Below are positions 1-8,325 of a stretch of DNA of 64,000 nt, in pieces. A program made the position numbers and the translations under genes. Below the pieces are notes generated by a model. It made no database searches. It had not been told where the DNA came from and saw only the letters and a program-made list of their open reading frames with translations. Source of the DNA: Crateriforma spongiae (lineage in GTDB: Bacteria > Planctomycetota > Planctomycetia > Pirellulales > Pirellulaceae); assembly GCF_012290005.1 (NCBI RefSeq), contig NZ_JAAXMS010000005.1, positions 248,001 through 312,000 of the forward strand, given 5' to 3'. Numbering within the stretch: position 1 is the stretch's first letter; each line of letters starts with the position of its first letter.

Positions 1-156
1 CAGCATTGCGCCGGCGAAGGCTTGGCCGACACCCGTGCGTTCGGCAAACAAGTCAACGTAGCGGCTTAGTTTCGTGCCCGCCAACCAAACGACGCATGCT
101 GCAACGGAAAAGATGACCACATTGATGGGGATCGAAAACTGTTGAAATTCAAGCAT
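1..156 (-). CDS. Sodium/calcium exchanger family protein, N-terminal fragment
   Basis: Only the first 52 codons lie in the window; the gene runs off the left edge. The ATG at 154-156 opens a reading frame with a hydrophobic helix (INVVIFSVAACVVWLAG) followed by a TKLSRYVDLFAERTGVGQAF stretch. That pattern of a helix, then xxLARYADxIAERTGLGxAF, is characteristic of the first half-repeat of YrbG-like CaCA antiporters, inner-membrane proteins that exchange Ca2+ for Na+ or H+. The alpha-1 repeat with the metal-binding acidic residue would lie just outside the window, so the exchanged ion cannot be judged. The gene diverges from the hypothetical gene at 414. The family call rests on this short signature. 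Confidence 0.6.
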   Translation of the reverse strand, partial: MLEFQQFSIPINVVIFSVAACVVWLAGTKLSRYVDLFAERTGVGQAFAGAML

Positions 157-413
157 GCCCTTGGTCGGCTGCAACCGCCGCGCCGTCTTGTGGTGTGGAC
201 GTGTCGAGAACCGCCAGGGGAAAGAACCAGAGAAAAGGACTGCGCTGGACAAAACGCGTCAGGTTAGCGGAGTCGCCCGTGTCTCCGCGATTGACGAACA
301 ATCCTGCGGATAAACAGCGTCACGGCATGTCGATTGCGTCTTGATTAAGTCATCGGCGGCCATTCATCGGCGGCCGTTCAATTCCACCGCAACTTGATAC
401 AACGGAGTCCACC

Positions 414-776
414 ATGGCAGATCCCAAACCCAGTGAATCCAACCCGCAGATTGATGAATTGTTCGATGAGCTGGCAGAACTTTGTTGCCAGTGCCTGCAA
501 GGCGATCAATCCCACATGGCCGATCGGTCCGAAGCCTTGTTGAAGTCGTTGATTCAGAACGGCTACGCTCGCAAAGACGGCAGCATCCAAGCGGAAATTG
601 AATCACGCGCTAAAGATGGCTGTCGCGAGTCGGCGATGCATCGTGGTGGCGAGCTGTCGGGGCTGACTAAGAATCTTCAGGACCGGTTCGATCGCTTGGC
701 CAAATGGAACAGCGACAACCCTCCATCGGACAACCAAGCCAAAGCGGCCAATATCAGTTCCGCGACAGACGCCTGA
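414..776 (+). CDS. Hypothetical protein, 120 aa
   Basis: A small soluble acidic protein I do not recognise. It starts at an ATG preceded by a GGAG motif with good spacing (positions 401-413). It has no signal peptide and no membrane helix. The N-terminal half (about residues 12-50) is predicted helical with a Cys-Cys pair (ELCCQCLQ), and the middle holds charged helices (EIESRAKDGCRESAMHRGGE). The C-terminus is Asn/Ala-rich and looks disordered. It stands at the edge of a group of stress-type genes, so a role in stress physiology is possible but is only guilt by association. Confidence 0.6.
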   Translation: MADPKPSESNPQIDELFDELAELCCQCLQGDQSHMADRSEALLKSLIQNGYARKDGSIQAEIESRAKDGCRESAMHRGGELSGLTKNLQDRFDRLAKWNSDNPPSDNQAKAANISSATDA

Positions 777-881
777 TCTGCTTCGGCATCTGGCGACGCA
801 AAGCAAGTTGCTTTGCGTCGCAGTCGCAGGTTGCCGCCCCTCGCATGCTGCACGGCATCGGCCACCGCGGACGCAACGATG

Positions 882-1418
882 CTACGCTGCATCTTCCTCG
901 CGAAGGAAGACTTCCAGCGTCACAGGGTCGACGGTTTTTAAAATGCGTTCCGCTTCACGCAGCTTCAATGGTTCGTCTTCCATGATGATCAATCGCGACC
1001 CTTCCTCCACGCGTTGTTGATACGTTTTCGCGTTCTCGGTTTGAACTCCGGTGTTGGTCAGTGCGGCGATCAAGCCACCGCCGACTGCACCAACGGCCAT
1101 CCCGGCGATCGGCCCGGCGACCAAAAATGGGCCGACCAGACTTGCAGCGCCGATTGCGCCCCCGACCAAGCCGCCGGTCATCGTGGTCGCGGAGGTCAGC
1201 TTTTCACTGTCGACCTTGTTGGCAGTTCTCTGTCCCGTTTCCGGAGTGTTAGCTGTATCGAACTCGTCGGATCGAACGACGGTCGAGATTTGTTGTTCAT
1301 TGAAGCGGGCTTTCTGCAACGCCAACAGGCCGTTGCGAAACGCTTCGTCGCGGCGAAACTCTGCGATCAGGCAATTTTTGTCGACAGCCGAATGTTGGCG
1401 GGGTGTGATGCTGGACAT
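882..1418 (-). CDS. Glycine-zipper general-stress-like protein (YflT/GsiB-type N-domain)
   Basis: A 178-aa protein starting at the ATG at 1416-1418, chosen because an AAGGA lies about 7 nt upstream; the frame remains open further upstream without such a site. Residues about 15-50 (LIAEFRRDEAFRNGLLALQKARFNEQQISTVVRSDE) resemble the ferredoxin-like fold of heat-induced YflT/general stress 17M proteins. The middle is a Gly/Ala-rich hydrophobic segment (GGLVGGAIGAASLVGPFLVAG) typical of a glycine zipper that inserts into or caps membranes. The C-terminus (EGSRLIIMEDEPLKLREAERIL) resembles a second copy of the same fold. Proteins of this layout are usually stress-induced; the biochemical role is unknown. 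Confidence 0.65.
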   Translation of the reverse strand: MSSITPRQHSAVDKNCLIAEFRRDEAFRNGLLALQKARFNEQQISTVVRSDEFDTANTPETGQRTANKVDSEKLTSATTMTGGLVGGAIGAASLVGPFLVAGPIAGMAVGAVGGGLIAALTNTGVQTENAKTYQQRVEEGSRLIIMEDEPLKLREAERILKTVDPVTLEVFLREEDAA

Positions 1419-1547
1419 GAAGAACATCCTTGGATGGGAAGAAAGTAACAAAGTGGTCGGCGATCGGGTTCTGCGAAGTCCACGACGGACAAGATTGAAC
1501 CGGATACGTTGCCCCACGAAGTGGATTGCAATCGGCGATACAGGCGA

Positions 1548-1748
1548 TTAGCGACGCGGATGGCGGTCGGACGTCTTGTCAGACTCACTGGGATATCGCA
1601 GCGGTGGATGTTTGGTCGGCGTGATGTCACCGGGATGTTCGACGTAGATCTTGTTACCGCAATTGGGACAGGCGACTGCGCGGTCATCGACGGACTGCTG
1701 ACAGTTCGGGCATCGCACGCGATTCAATGGTGCTGACTTAGATTTCAT
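1548..1748 (-). CDS. Small zinc-ribbon protein, 66 aa
   Basis: The start chosen is the ATG at 1746-1748; a GTG three codons upstream is the alternative. The protein carries a four-cysteine zinc ribbon, RCPNCQQSVDDRAVACPNCG, in residues about 13-32, of the kind found in many regulatory and ribosome-associated proteins. The remainder (residues 35-66) is polar, rich in Pro, Lys and Arg, and probably disordered. There is no membrane segment. It lies downstream of, and diverges from, the SDR gene at 1970. The ribbon supports metal binding; the partner is unknown. Confidence 0.55.
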   Translation of the reverse strand: MKSKSAPLNRVRCPNCQQSVDDRAVACPNCGNKIYVEHPGDITPTKHPPLRYPSESDKTSDRHPRR

Positions 1749-1775
1749 GGCTCTCACCGTGTTGATCGAGACTTG

Positions 1776-1849
1776 AGTGTTTTCCTTTGTTGGAACGTTT
1801 CATTGTTGTTAGCGATGCAAGGGCCATGCCGATGAAGGCCGAAAACACT
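1776..1849. repeat. Inverted repeat between zinc-ribbon gene and SDR gene
   Basis: AGTGTTTTC at 1776-1784 is perfectly repeated in inverted orientation as GAAAACACT at 1841-1849, 56 bp apart. The pair lies in the divergent promoter region between the genes at 1748 and 1970, where paired operator half-sites could allow looping. A chance match of 9 bp is possible. Confidence 0.3.
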
Positions 1850-1969
1850 TTGGCGCGATATCTGCATCCGGGGATCTTTCAGGTGAATCCCTGCGTTGAT
1901 GGCCACACCGTGACCGAAGACCGCTGCGATTCATTGGACTGATAAGCAACTCATACGGAAATTCACTGA

Positions 1970-2782
1970 ATGAATCGTCGAACAGCCATCGTGACCGGCG
2001 GAAGCACCGGCATTGGACGGGCGATCGCGATCGAATTGGCCGAGTACGGTCACGATGTTGCGATCACGTATCGATCCAGTTGCGACAAAGCCCAAGAAAC
2101 GGCGGACGCGGTGGAAGAGGCGGGCGGCCGGTGCTTTATCCACCAACTTGATCTGTCATCGCCCGAAACCGCCGGTCCGGTGGTCGACCAGGCGGTCGAT
2201 CAGTTGGGCGGTCTGGATGTGCTGGTCAGCAATGCCGGCATGATGGTTCGACAGACAGTACCAGACTTGGACCTGGAAACGGCACGAAAGATCTTCGATG
2301 TCAACGCGATCGGCGCCGCCATGCTGATCCAGCGTGGCGTGCAGCACATGGTGCCCGATGGGGATCTTTCGCAGGCACGTCCGACACCAGGTCGCGTGAT
2401 CGTGGTCACCAGCGTTCATGAAACGATTGCCAATCCACAAGACACGCTTTACACGATGACCAAGCACGCACTTGGCGGCTTGGTGAAATGTTTGGCGTTG
2501 GACCTGTCGCCACGAAACATCACGGTCAATGCGATCGCTCCGGGTGAAGTCGCGACTCCGATCAACGGCATGGATGCGGACGATTTCGACGACGTCGATC
2601 GACCCGCGATCCCCGTCCGACGTGCCGGCGCACCCAAAGAGATTGCCGCCGCGGTACGGTTCCTGGCATCCGACGACGCCGGGTTTGTTACCGGTGCCAG
2701 TTGGGTCGTTGATGGCGGTCTGAAAGTCGCCGCGCCGCTGGCGGCTAGCGGCTTCCGAAAGTCATATCTTCAACAGGGATGA
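1970..2782 (+). CDS. Short-chain dehydrogenase/reductase (FabG-like)
   Basis: A 270-aa classical SDR oxidoreductase, a cytosolic NAD(P)H-dependent enzyme. The Rossmann cofactor motif TGGSTGIGR is at residues 10-18, and NNAG-like SNAG follows in the fourth strand (VLVSNAGMM). The catalytic Tyr-Lys pair appears as YTMTK, preceded by a Ser in the VVVTSVHE strand. NAIAPGEVATP and the terminal GASWVVDGG strand are typical. The substrate cannot be read from sequence; sugar dehydrogenases and 3-oxoacyl reductases share this layout. The gene sits immediately before dps with an 80-bp gap and may be co-expressed with it. Confidence 0.85.
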   Translation: MNRRTAIVTGGSTGIGRAIAIELAEYGHDVAITYRSSCDKAQETADAVEEAGGRCFIHQLDLSSPETAGPVVDQAVDQLGGLDVLVSNAGMMVRQTVPDLDLETARKIFDVNAIGAAMLIQRGVQHMVPDGDLSQARPTPGRVIVVTSVHETIANPQDTLYTMTKHALGGLVKCLALDLSPRNITVNAIAPGEVATPINGMDADDFDDVDRPAIPVRRAGAPKEIAAAVRFLASDDAGFVTGASWVVDGGLKVAAPLAASGFRKSYLQQG

Positions 2783-2838
2783 CGCGGAAAACGGCGACCG
2801 AATTTGTCCTGACTTATTAGTCCCACTCTCTCTCCATT

Positions 2839-2853
2839 TTTGTTTCAAACAAA
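2839..2853. promoter_or_regulatory. Perfect palindrome overlapping the dps ribosome-binding region
   Basis: The 15-bp sequence TTTGTTTCAAACAAA (7-bp arms around a central C) ends at the AAAGGA Shine-Dalgarno of dps. The single-base centre makes an RNA hairpin unlikely, so it looks more like a DNA operator for a dimeric repressor. Dps genes are commonly controlled by peroxide or iron sensors, but this sequence does not match a Fur or PerR box that I know. Confidence 0.4.
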
Positions 2854-2862
2854 GGAAATCGA

Positions 2863-3354
2863 ATGTCCACGACGACAACCGTTTTTAAACGCAACATCTT
2901 GGCCGACAGCGATAACGAAAAGACTGCTGAAGTCCTGCAGTCGAACCTGACAAACTTGGTCGACTTGGCACTGTTGCTGAAGCAAGCTCACTGGAACGTG
3001 GTCGGCCCCAACTTCCGCAGCGTCCACTTGCAACTTGACGAAATCATCGAAACCGTGCGTGACGGTAGCGACGAAGTGGCCGAACGACTCAGCACCCTGG
3101 GCGTTGCACCGGACGGACGTGCCGGCACCGTCGCTTCCGACAGCGATTTGGCACAGTACGATGCCGGGTTTGTCTCCGTGAAGCAAACAGTCGACAACGT
3201 CGCCGATGCACTGAAGACGGCGATCGAAGGCCTTCGCACCGGCATCGAAACGGTGGGCGACTTGGATCCGATCAGCGAAGACATGCTGATCTCCATCTCC
3301 GCGCCGCTTGAAAAACACCTTTGGATGGTTCAGGCCCAGCAAGCGGACGTTTGA
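2863..3354 (+). CDS. dps: Dps family ferritin-like DNA-protecting protein
   Basis: A 163-aa protein of normal Dps length, starting at an ATG with a strong AAAGGA Shine-Dalgarno. Dps forms a dodecameric shell that binds DNA and oxidises Fe2+ with peroxide at an intersubunit ferroxidase centre. The diagnostic region is LLLKQAHWNVVGPNF followed by HLQLDEIIE: the His and the downstream Asp and Glu residues are the shared ferroxidase ligands. The N-terminal tail (KRNILADSDNEK) is short and only weakly basic, so DNA binding may be modest. It follows an SDR gene and ends in a strong terminator, and the surrounding genes are also stress-type. Confidence 0.92.
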   Translation: MSTTTTVFKRNILADSDNEKTAEVLQSNLTNLVDLALLLKQAHWNVVGPNFRSVHLQLDEIIETVRDGSDEVAERLSTLGVAPDGRAGTVASDSDLAQYDAGFVSVKQTVDNVADALKTAIEGLRTGIETVGDLDPISEDMLISISAPLEKHLWMVQAQQADV

Positions 3355-3392
3355 TTCGCTTCGGCATTCTGCCGAAACCTCGGATACCACAG

Positions 3393-3421
3393 CGGTCGGT
3401 CCTTCGGACTGGCCGTTTTTT
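3393..3421 (+). terminator. Rho-independent terminator of dps
   Basis: A 10-bp GC-rich stem (CGGTCGGTCC paired with GGACTGGCCG, two G-U pairs) closes on a TTC loop and is followed by six T residues. It lies 39 bp after the dps stop codon. Confidence 0.85.
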
Positions 3422-3510
3422 ATGCGCCGACCGATTCGTTTACGATCCACTGGGTCCACGGCCCGAATGAACGAACCTTCCGCAGCAGGCCTTCGGGACG
3501 ACTTTGGTGA

Positions 3511-4896
3511 TTACAGTTCGGAAGCGAACAACCGCACCAGCACGGACATCATCCGACGGAACAGCGAATCGTCGATGACGCCGCATTCGCTCTTCTCCAG
3601 AAGGTTTTCGTACCACGCTTTCAGTTTCTCGATCGTTTCCCGATCGTGAACGGCGACGGACAGTTCGTAATTTAAAAAGAACGAGCGAATGTCGAAGTTG
3701 GCCGAACCAACCAAGGCCACCTCGTCGTCGACCAACCCGACTTTGGCGTGCACCATGCCATCGGTATAGCGATACAGTTTCGCACCGACCTCAATCAGGT
3801 CTTTCATATAGTCGTATCGGGCGTAATCGACCGGCCACAGATCGCTGCGGCTTGGGACCAGCAACCGGACATCCAATCCACGACGACACGCCAGTTCTAG
3901 CGAACGCATCGCGCTGGGGGACGGGACCAAGTACGGTGTGCAAATCCACACCCGATGTTCCGCTTGGTGAATGGAGTACTGCCAAAAGTCTTCCAGGATT
4001 TCTTCCGGCCCATCGGGGCCGATCGGAACGACGGTCAAGCGGGATGATTCACAGTCGGCACCTTCGGCGGGAGTTTCGATTTTGCTGGGCGGCAGCGTTT
4101 CGTCGGTCACAAAGTTCCAATCGCTGCAAAAAACCGCCTGCAACTGTGCCGCTGCCGGGCCCTCGATACGTACGCTCAGGTCGACCCAAGCATCTTTCGG
4201 TGGATCCTCCGCGATTTCTTCCTGCACCAAATTCGCGCCGCCCAGGATGGCCATCTTTCCATCGACCACCATCAACTTGCGGTGATTTCGATAGTTCAAG
4301 TAAGCCAAACGGCTGAGCTTCGATAGCGGTTTAAAACGTCGCGCTTTCCCGCCGGCTTCCCGAATTGCTTCCAGCTGGTCGTCGGACATCTGGAACGATC
4401 CGAAACCGTCACACAACAATCGGACTTGCACCCCGTCCCGGGCTTTGCGGCACAATCGTTCCACGATTTCCTCAGACGATTCACGTTCGTCCATGATAAA
4501 AGTCATGACGTAGATCGCTTCCTGTGCCTGATCGATCATGTCCAGATAGGCGTCGTAGACTTTGTGGACTTCCGTCAAGATCTCGAACTCGTTCCCGATC
4601 GTCGGGGGACGCAGCCCGCGCGACTGTAGCAGCGATTCGAATCCGTCGCCGTGATCAGGAACCTCTTCATCATCCTTGGGCAAATCGACCAAGCGTCGGG
4701 ACGCATGCTCGGCGGAGATCTTTCGACCCCCCAGCCACAAGAACAACAGCAGACCAATGGGTGGCGTCAAAAGAATCAGCCCCATCCAGCCCAAACGCCC
4801 GACGTTGTGGCGGGTGTCGTTGCGGATGATCGTCATCGCGACCAGCGTCAACAAAGCGCCGAGGACACTGCTTAGGTAGGCGACGATCCAGATCAT
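3511..4896 (-). CDS. cls: Cardiolipin synthase (phospholipase D superfamily)
   Basis: A 461-aa membrane enzyme that joins phosphatidylglycerol molecules into cardiolipin. I chose the ATG at 4894-4896 because it begins directly at the first membrane helix (MIWIVAYLSSVLGALLTLV); the open frame extends 28 codons further without support. A second helix follows (LILLTPPIGLLLFLWLGG). Two complete HKD motifs are visible: HRKLMVVDGKMAILGGAN (H205, K207, D212 from this start) and HAKVGLVDDEVALVGSANFD, as expected for ClsA-type synthases. It diverges from glsB at 5168. Cardiolipin remodelling fits the neighbouring envelope-stress genes. Confidence 0.88.
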   Translation of the reverse strand: MIWIVAYLSSVLGALLTLVAMTIIRNDTRHNVGRLGWMGLILLTPPIGLLLFLWLGGRKISAEHASRRLVDLPKDDEEVPDHGDGFESLLQSRGLRPPTIGNEFEILTEVHKVYDAYLDMIDQAQEAIYVMTFIMDERESSEEIVERLCRKARDGVQVRLLCDGFGSFQMSDDQLEAIREAGGKARRFKPLSKLSRLAYLNYRNHRKLMVVDGKMAILGGANLVQEEIAEDPPKDAWVDLSVRIEGPAAAQLQAVFCSDWNFVTDETLPPSKIETPAEGADCESSRLTVVPIGPDGPEEILEDFWQYSIHQAEHRVWICTPYLVPSPSAMRSLELACRRGLDVRLLVPSRSDLWPVDYARYDYMKDLIEVGAKLYRYTDGMVHAKVGLVDDEVALVGSANFDIRSFFLNYELSVAVHDRETIEKLKAWYENLLEKSECGVIDDSLFRRMMSVLVRLFASEL

Positions 4897-5167
4897 GTTT
4901 GCGATTGAGGTGTTCAAAAAGGGGCAAAGCGAAAACTGCGATGCGAACGCGACGTTAGTGTAGCGACCGTTTGTCGACACGAATTTGCCGGCGGTGAATC
5001 TTCACGTCCAACAAGTTCCGGTCATAAATCTTTGCCGGCGGCCAAGCTTTCGGCACGGTGATTGCGATTGCTATGCCAGTGTCAGGCGAACCCGCGTGTT
5101 TTGGAAATTTCCCAAGACATGTGGGTTGGCGAATCAAACACAACCTTCGGACAGGAGCTTTCTAGCC

Positions 5168-5428
5168 ATGTTGGTGCCCATTTTGGGTTGGATCCTTTTT
5201 GGTTTGATCATCGGTGCCATCGCACGGTTGGTCGTTCCCGGTCGTCAAGACATCGGAATGCTGCGAACCATGCTTTTGGGCATCGTCGGATCGTTCGTCG
5301 GTGGTTTCGGCGGCTGGCTGTTGTTTGGCGGGTCTCCGCTGCAGGCATCCGGATGGATCGGGTCGATCCTAGGTGCCGTCGTGGTTTTGTTGATCGCGGT
5401 TCGTTCGCCCAGCAGGGCCACCGGCTGA
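5168..5428 (+). CDS. GlsB/YeaQ/YmgE family stress-response membrane protein
   Basis: An 86-aa inner-membrane protein. The ATG at 5168 is preceded by AGGAG at a usable distance, so the longer open frame upstream is not used. Three hydrophobic segments are visible: residues 1-18, 32-55 and 62-79. The Gly-rich second segment (LLGIVGSFVGGFGGWLLFGG) and the LVVPGRQDIG turn are the signature of the transglycosylase-associated family, whose members are induced by acid, osmotic or envelope stress. Despite the family name there is no evidence for enzymatic activity. The next gene starts 79 bp downstream on the same strand. Confidence 0.88.
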   Translation: MLVPILGWILFGLIIGAIARLVVPGRQDIGMLRTMLLGIVGSFVGGFGGWLLFGGSPLQASGWIGSILGAVVVLLIAVRSPSRATG

Positions 5429-5507
5429 TCGACAGGGCACGCGCTCTACTGAACCGCCACCCACGCATCCGTCGCGGATCAACGTGATAGAAAGAGGAAT
5501 TTTGAGA

Positions 5508-5993
5508 ATGAATACTGAAGAAAAATTGGTCAATATCATCCAAGCGTTCGACAATGCCATGTTGGTCACCAAGACCGATGACACCAAACTACACGGGCGT
5601 CCCATGGCGGTTGCCGAAGCCACCGAGGACGGTCATCTGTGGTTTGTAACCGATCGCAGTTCAGGAAAGATCGCCGATCTGATGCTGGACAGTGACGTTG
5701 CCGTTACTTTCCAATCGGACCGCCGCTTTGCCACCGTCAGCGGGCAATGCCATGTCGTCGATGATCGATCCAAAATCGAAGATTTGTGGAAAGAAGCCTG
5801 GAAAGTCTGGTTCCCGGGTGGTCCGTCGGATCCTTCGTTGACGCTGCTGCGTGTCGATCCGGAAATTGGTGAATATTGGGACAACTCGGGTTTGTCGGGC
5901 GTTCGCTATCTGATCAAAGCAGGCAAGGCCTATCTACAAGGCGATACACCGGAAACCGATGAATCCATCAATGCAACCGTGGACATGAAGTAG
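5508..5993 (+). CDS. General stress protein 26-like (pyridoxamine phosphate oxidase fold)
   Basis: A 161-aa cytosolic protein; the ATG at 5508 has AGAGGAA upstream. The sequence begins MNTEEKLVNIIQAFDNAMLV and continues with HGRPMAVAE and LWFVTDRSSGKIADL, the pattern of the split-barrel FMN-binding domain of Bacillus GS26-like proteins. Central strands (VAVTFQSDRRFATVSGQCHVV) and the closing WDNSGLSGVRYL region, where these proteins contact the flavin, are intact. Such proteins are thought to be flavin- or F420-dependent reductases linked to oxidative stress. It follows glsB and precedes a converging terminator at 6127. Confidence 0.82.
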   Translation: MNTEEKLVNIIQAFDNAMLVTKTDDTKLHGRPMAVAEATEDGHLWFVTDRSSGKIADLMLDSDVAVTFQSDRRFATVSGQCHVVDDRSKIEDLWKEAWKVWFPGGPSDPSLTLLRVDPEIGEYWDNSGLSGVRYLIKAGKAYLQGDTPETDESINATVDMK

Positions 5994-6126
5994 GCACTTG
6001 CACCTGATTGCGAACATCTCAATCGGCTTGTCGTTGTCATCTGGCTATGACAAGCTGTATTTCATGCGCCGTTTCTTTTCTTACGCAGTTTCGGCTTCTT
6101 ATGCAGTTTCGGGACTGAACAGGCAT

Positions 6127-6162
6127 AAAAAAATCCCGCGCAAACGAATCATGTTGCACGGG
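6127..6162 (-). terminator. Rho-independent terminator of the 55-aa membrane gene
   Basis: Read on the minus strand, CCCGTGCAA pairs with TTGCGCGGG (one G-U) around a 10-nt loop and is followed by A then seven T. It lies 36 bp after the stop codon at 6198, which supports that small gene being transcribed. It may also serve the converging gene ending at 5993. Confidence 0.75.
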
Positions 6163-6197
6163 GAGGCGAAGATGGTTGGATCTGTTGAGATTTGAAA

Positions 6198-6365
6198 TCA
6201 AAACGTCCAGTAAACCAGGGCGGCGATTCCGACGACACCAGCAAGGATCACCAAGTAGCTCAGTGCGACCAGTGCGAAGGGGGTTCCTGGTGCGGCCTCG
6301 CCGACTGAATGCTTGTTGTCTGTGATCGCCTCTTTCGTGTTTTCAAACGCGCTTTTGTCTGCCAT
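6198..6365 (-). CDS. Single-pass small membrane protein, 55 aa
   Basis: This reading frame is too short for most gene callers, but it has an ATG at 6363-6365 preceded by GAAGAGA, a hydrophilic N-terminus (MADKSAFENTKEAITDNK) and one clear membrane helix (FALVALSYLVILAGVVGIAA) ending in VYWTF. A strong terminator follows at 6127-6162. The N-terminus resembles amphipathic CsbD-like stress peptides, but the family is not certain. It lies amid stress-response genes, so a role in membrane stress is plausible. The evidence for coding is the combination of start context, membrane helix and terminator. Confidence 0.6.
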   Translation of the reverse strand: MADKSAFENTKEAITDNKHSVGEAAPGTPFALVALSYLVILAGVVGIAALVYWTF

Positions 6366-6817
6366 TTCTCTTCATTCCAAGTTTGGTTGCTTCGATGACC
6401 AAGATCATCGCGGCCATCACTCTTTACACAATCGCAACTGGCGTGCCACAGCCGCCGCGTTGCGAAAACCTGCCGCCGATGCTTCCAGGCCGACGCAAAA
6501 GAACCCGTCAGTTGTTGGATGATCGTCCAACGCGGTGCCACGTCGATCATTGGGGCGAACGTCGAAGGGGTTCCCCATCAAGCCGCTGACAACAACCCGC
6601 TGACAAGTGGCGATTGCTATCGACACGAATCACGACGAACGGTCCGCCGTTCGCCGTCATCTGGTGACCACAGCGGTCGACTGATATGAAAGCCAATGGC
6701 AGATCCGCTTATACGGCGGAAACCTTCAACGGATGATCCGATCAAGGGTGGTTCGACGCGTCCAAATCAAACGTCGCATAACCATCGAAACCTTTGCAAA
6801 GCGAAGACGAAGCGTCG
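6366..6817. other. Intergenic region with one imperfect hairpin
   Basis: About 450 bp between the 55-aa gene and the AI-2E permease. No credible coding frame was found. An inverted repeat at 6632-6657 (ACGACGAACGG and CCGTTCGCCGT, one mismatch, 4-nt loop) lacks a T tract, so it is not an obvious terminator. The region probably carries divergent promoters. Confidence 0.4.
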
Positions 6818-8032
6818 ATGAATCAGTCCAACGACAAGTCCGCAGACGGCAACGCCGCGCAAATCGGATCGAGCAATCAAGCTTCCCCACGGTCGCCCGG
6901 CGAAGACGACACGGGACAAGAATCGAAACCCGGCGAAGGCACCGGTCGGCTGAACCTTTCCGGTTACGCGCTGATCGCGTTGTGCTTGCTGGTCGGCGTG
7001 ATGTTCTATCGCATCGTGCAGCCGTTCCTGATGGCATTGGTCTCTGCCGCGATTCTTGCGGTTTTATTCCATCCTTTTCACGACTGGATTCAAAACAAGG
7101 TCGGGGGACACCGCCGGGTTGCCGCGGGGATAGCCGCGTCGATCATCTTTTTCCTGATCTGTCTGCCCATCGCCGCCGCGTTGGCTGTGGCCGGGACCCA
7201 ACTGTTCGACATCAGCGAGTCGTTGATGGAGGTCGTCGAAGATCCCGAGGATTCGGATTGGGCCAGGCGAATGGACCGATGGGAACAACTCTGGATCGTC
7301 CGTGAAGGCATGCAAGCCTATGGGCGTATTGGTGACGAAGAAAAGGTTCGGCTACGCGAATTCGCGGGCAAGGGGATGCAGGGGATGGCATCGGGGCTGT
7401 ACGAAAAGACGGCTGGTTTGATCGCCAACTTGATTCATTTGGGGATCAGCATCTTCGTGGCCATGATGGCTTTGTACTATTTCTTTGCTGATGGCGATTC
7501 GATCATGGCAGAATTGCATCGACTTTCGCCGCTGGGCCGTCGCGACGAAGACAAATTGATCGATCGTTTCGGACGTGTCTGTCGCGGCGTCGTCATGGGC
7601 AGCGTCGTTGCGGGACTGGCCCAAGCCGTGTTGGCGGGCATCGGCTATACGGTGGCCGGGGTTCCAAACGTCTTTCTGATGGCCGCGTTGACGATGTTCT
7701 TCTCGTTCGTTCCGTTCTTGGGTGCTGGTTCGGTGGTGACGGCGATCTCCATCTACCTGGCCTTCGACGGTCAGTACGCGGCTTGTGCGGGGTTGTTGAT
7801 CTACGGGTTCATCGTGGTCGGCTCGGTCGACAACATCATCAAAGCAAAATGGATCGGTACCGAGGCGTCGTTGCATCCACTGGTCGCACTGGTTTCGGTC
7901 ATCGGTGCCGTTCAGTTTCTGGGTCTTTGGGGCATCTTTTTGGGGCCGATGATCGCCGCGTTCTTCTATGCATTGCTGCAGTTGGTGCGGCAGCGATTCA
8001 CTCCAGTCGACTCGGCATCGTCGGCCGCGTAG
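6818..8032 (+). CDS. AI-2E family (PerM/UPF0118) transporter
   Basis: A 404-aa inner-membrane protein starting at the ATG at 6818, chosen over an in-frame TTG eight codons upstream. A polar N-terminus of about 50 residues precedes the first helices (LIALCLLVGVMFYRIVQPFLMALVSAAIL), followed by a large soluble segment at about residues 145-195. The C-terminal half contains the typical ADGDSIMAELHRLSPL stretch and FVPFLGAGSVVTAISIYL, hallmarks of the family. Members export autoinducer-2 in E. coli (TqsA) or act as Na+/H+ antiporters in others, so the substrate here is open. The position after stress genes would suit an ion-homeostasis role. Confidence 0.85.
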   Translation: MNQSNDKSADGNAAQIGSSNQASPRSPGEDDTGQESKPGEGTGRLNLSGYALIALCLLVGVMFYRIVQPFLMALVSAAILAVLFHPFHDWIQNKVGGHRRVAAGIAASIIFFLICLPIAAALAVAGTQLFDISESLMEVVEDPEDSDWARRMDRWEQLWIVREGMQAYGRIGDEEKVRLREFAGKGMQGMASGLYEKTAGLIANLIHLGISIFVAMMALYYFFADGDSIMAELHRLSPLGRRDEDKLIDRFGRVCRGVVMGSVVAGLAQAVLAGIGYTVAGVPNVFLMAALTMFFSFVPFLGAGSVVTAISIYLAFDGQYAACAGLLIYGFIVVGSVDNIIKAKWIGTEASLHPLVALVSVIGAVQFLGLWGIFLGPMIAAFFYALLQLVRQRFTPVDSASSAA

Positions 8033-8325
8033 AAGAAAGCTTCGCCGTGTCGGGGAACCCGCCGGGCTGACGGTGCGTCCAACGCCCAAGCGAGCGTCCG
8101 AAAACAACTATCATGGTGATGGACGGACGTCATTGATTGTCAATCGTTTTCGCGGTGGGTGTGGTGCACCAGGATTCCGATTCCGCGATGCCATCGCAGG
8201 ATCCATTGGGGGACAACATCCGTTGCGGCACGATGAAATATTGCGACGGTCGCGAACGAACCATCAATACAATCGGCCGATCAAGACAATCAGTCATGAC
8301 AAGCCACCAAAATAGGGATACCACG

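Noticed and set aside
350-380. Tandem duplication of TCATCGGCGGCC upstream of the gene at 414
   Set aside because: Only two short copies; too small to interpret as a regulatory or mobile element.
5998-6195. 65-codon open frame
   Set aside because: It crosses the terminator at 6127-6162 and has a tandem low-complexity segment; no start context.
6733-7305. 190-codon Arg-rich open frame
   Set aside because: Overlaps the AI-2E permease in another frame and has a non-protein-like composition.
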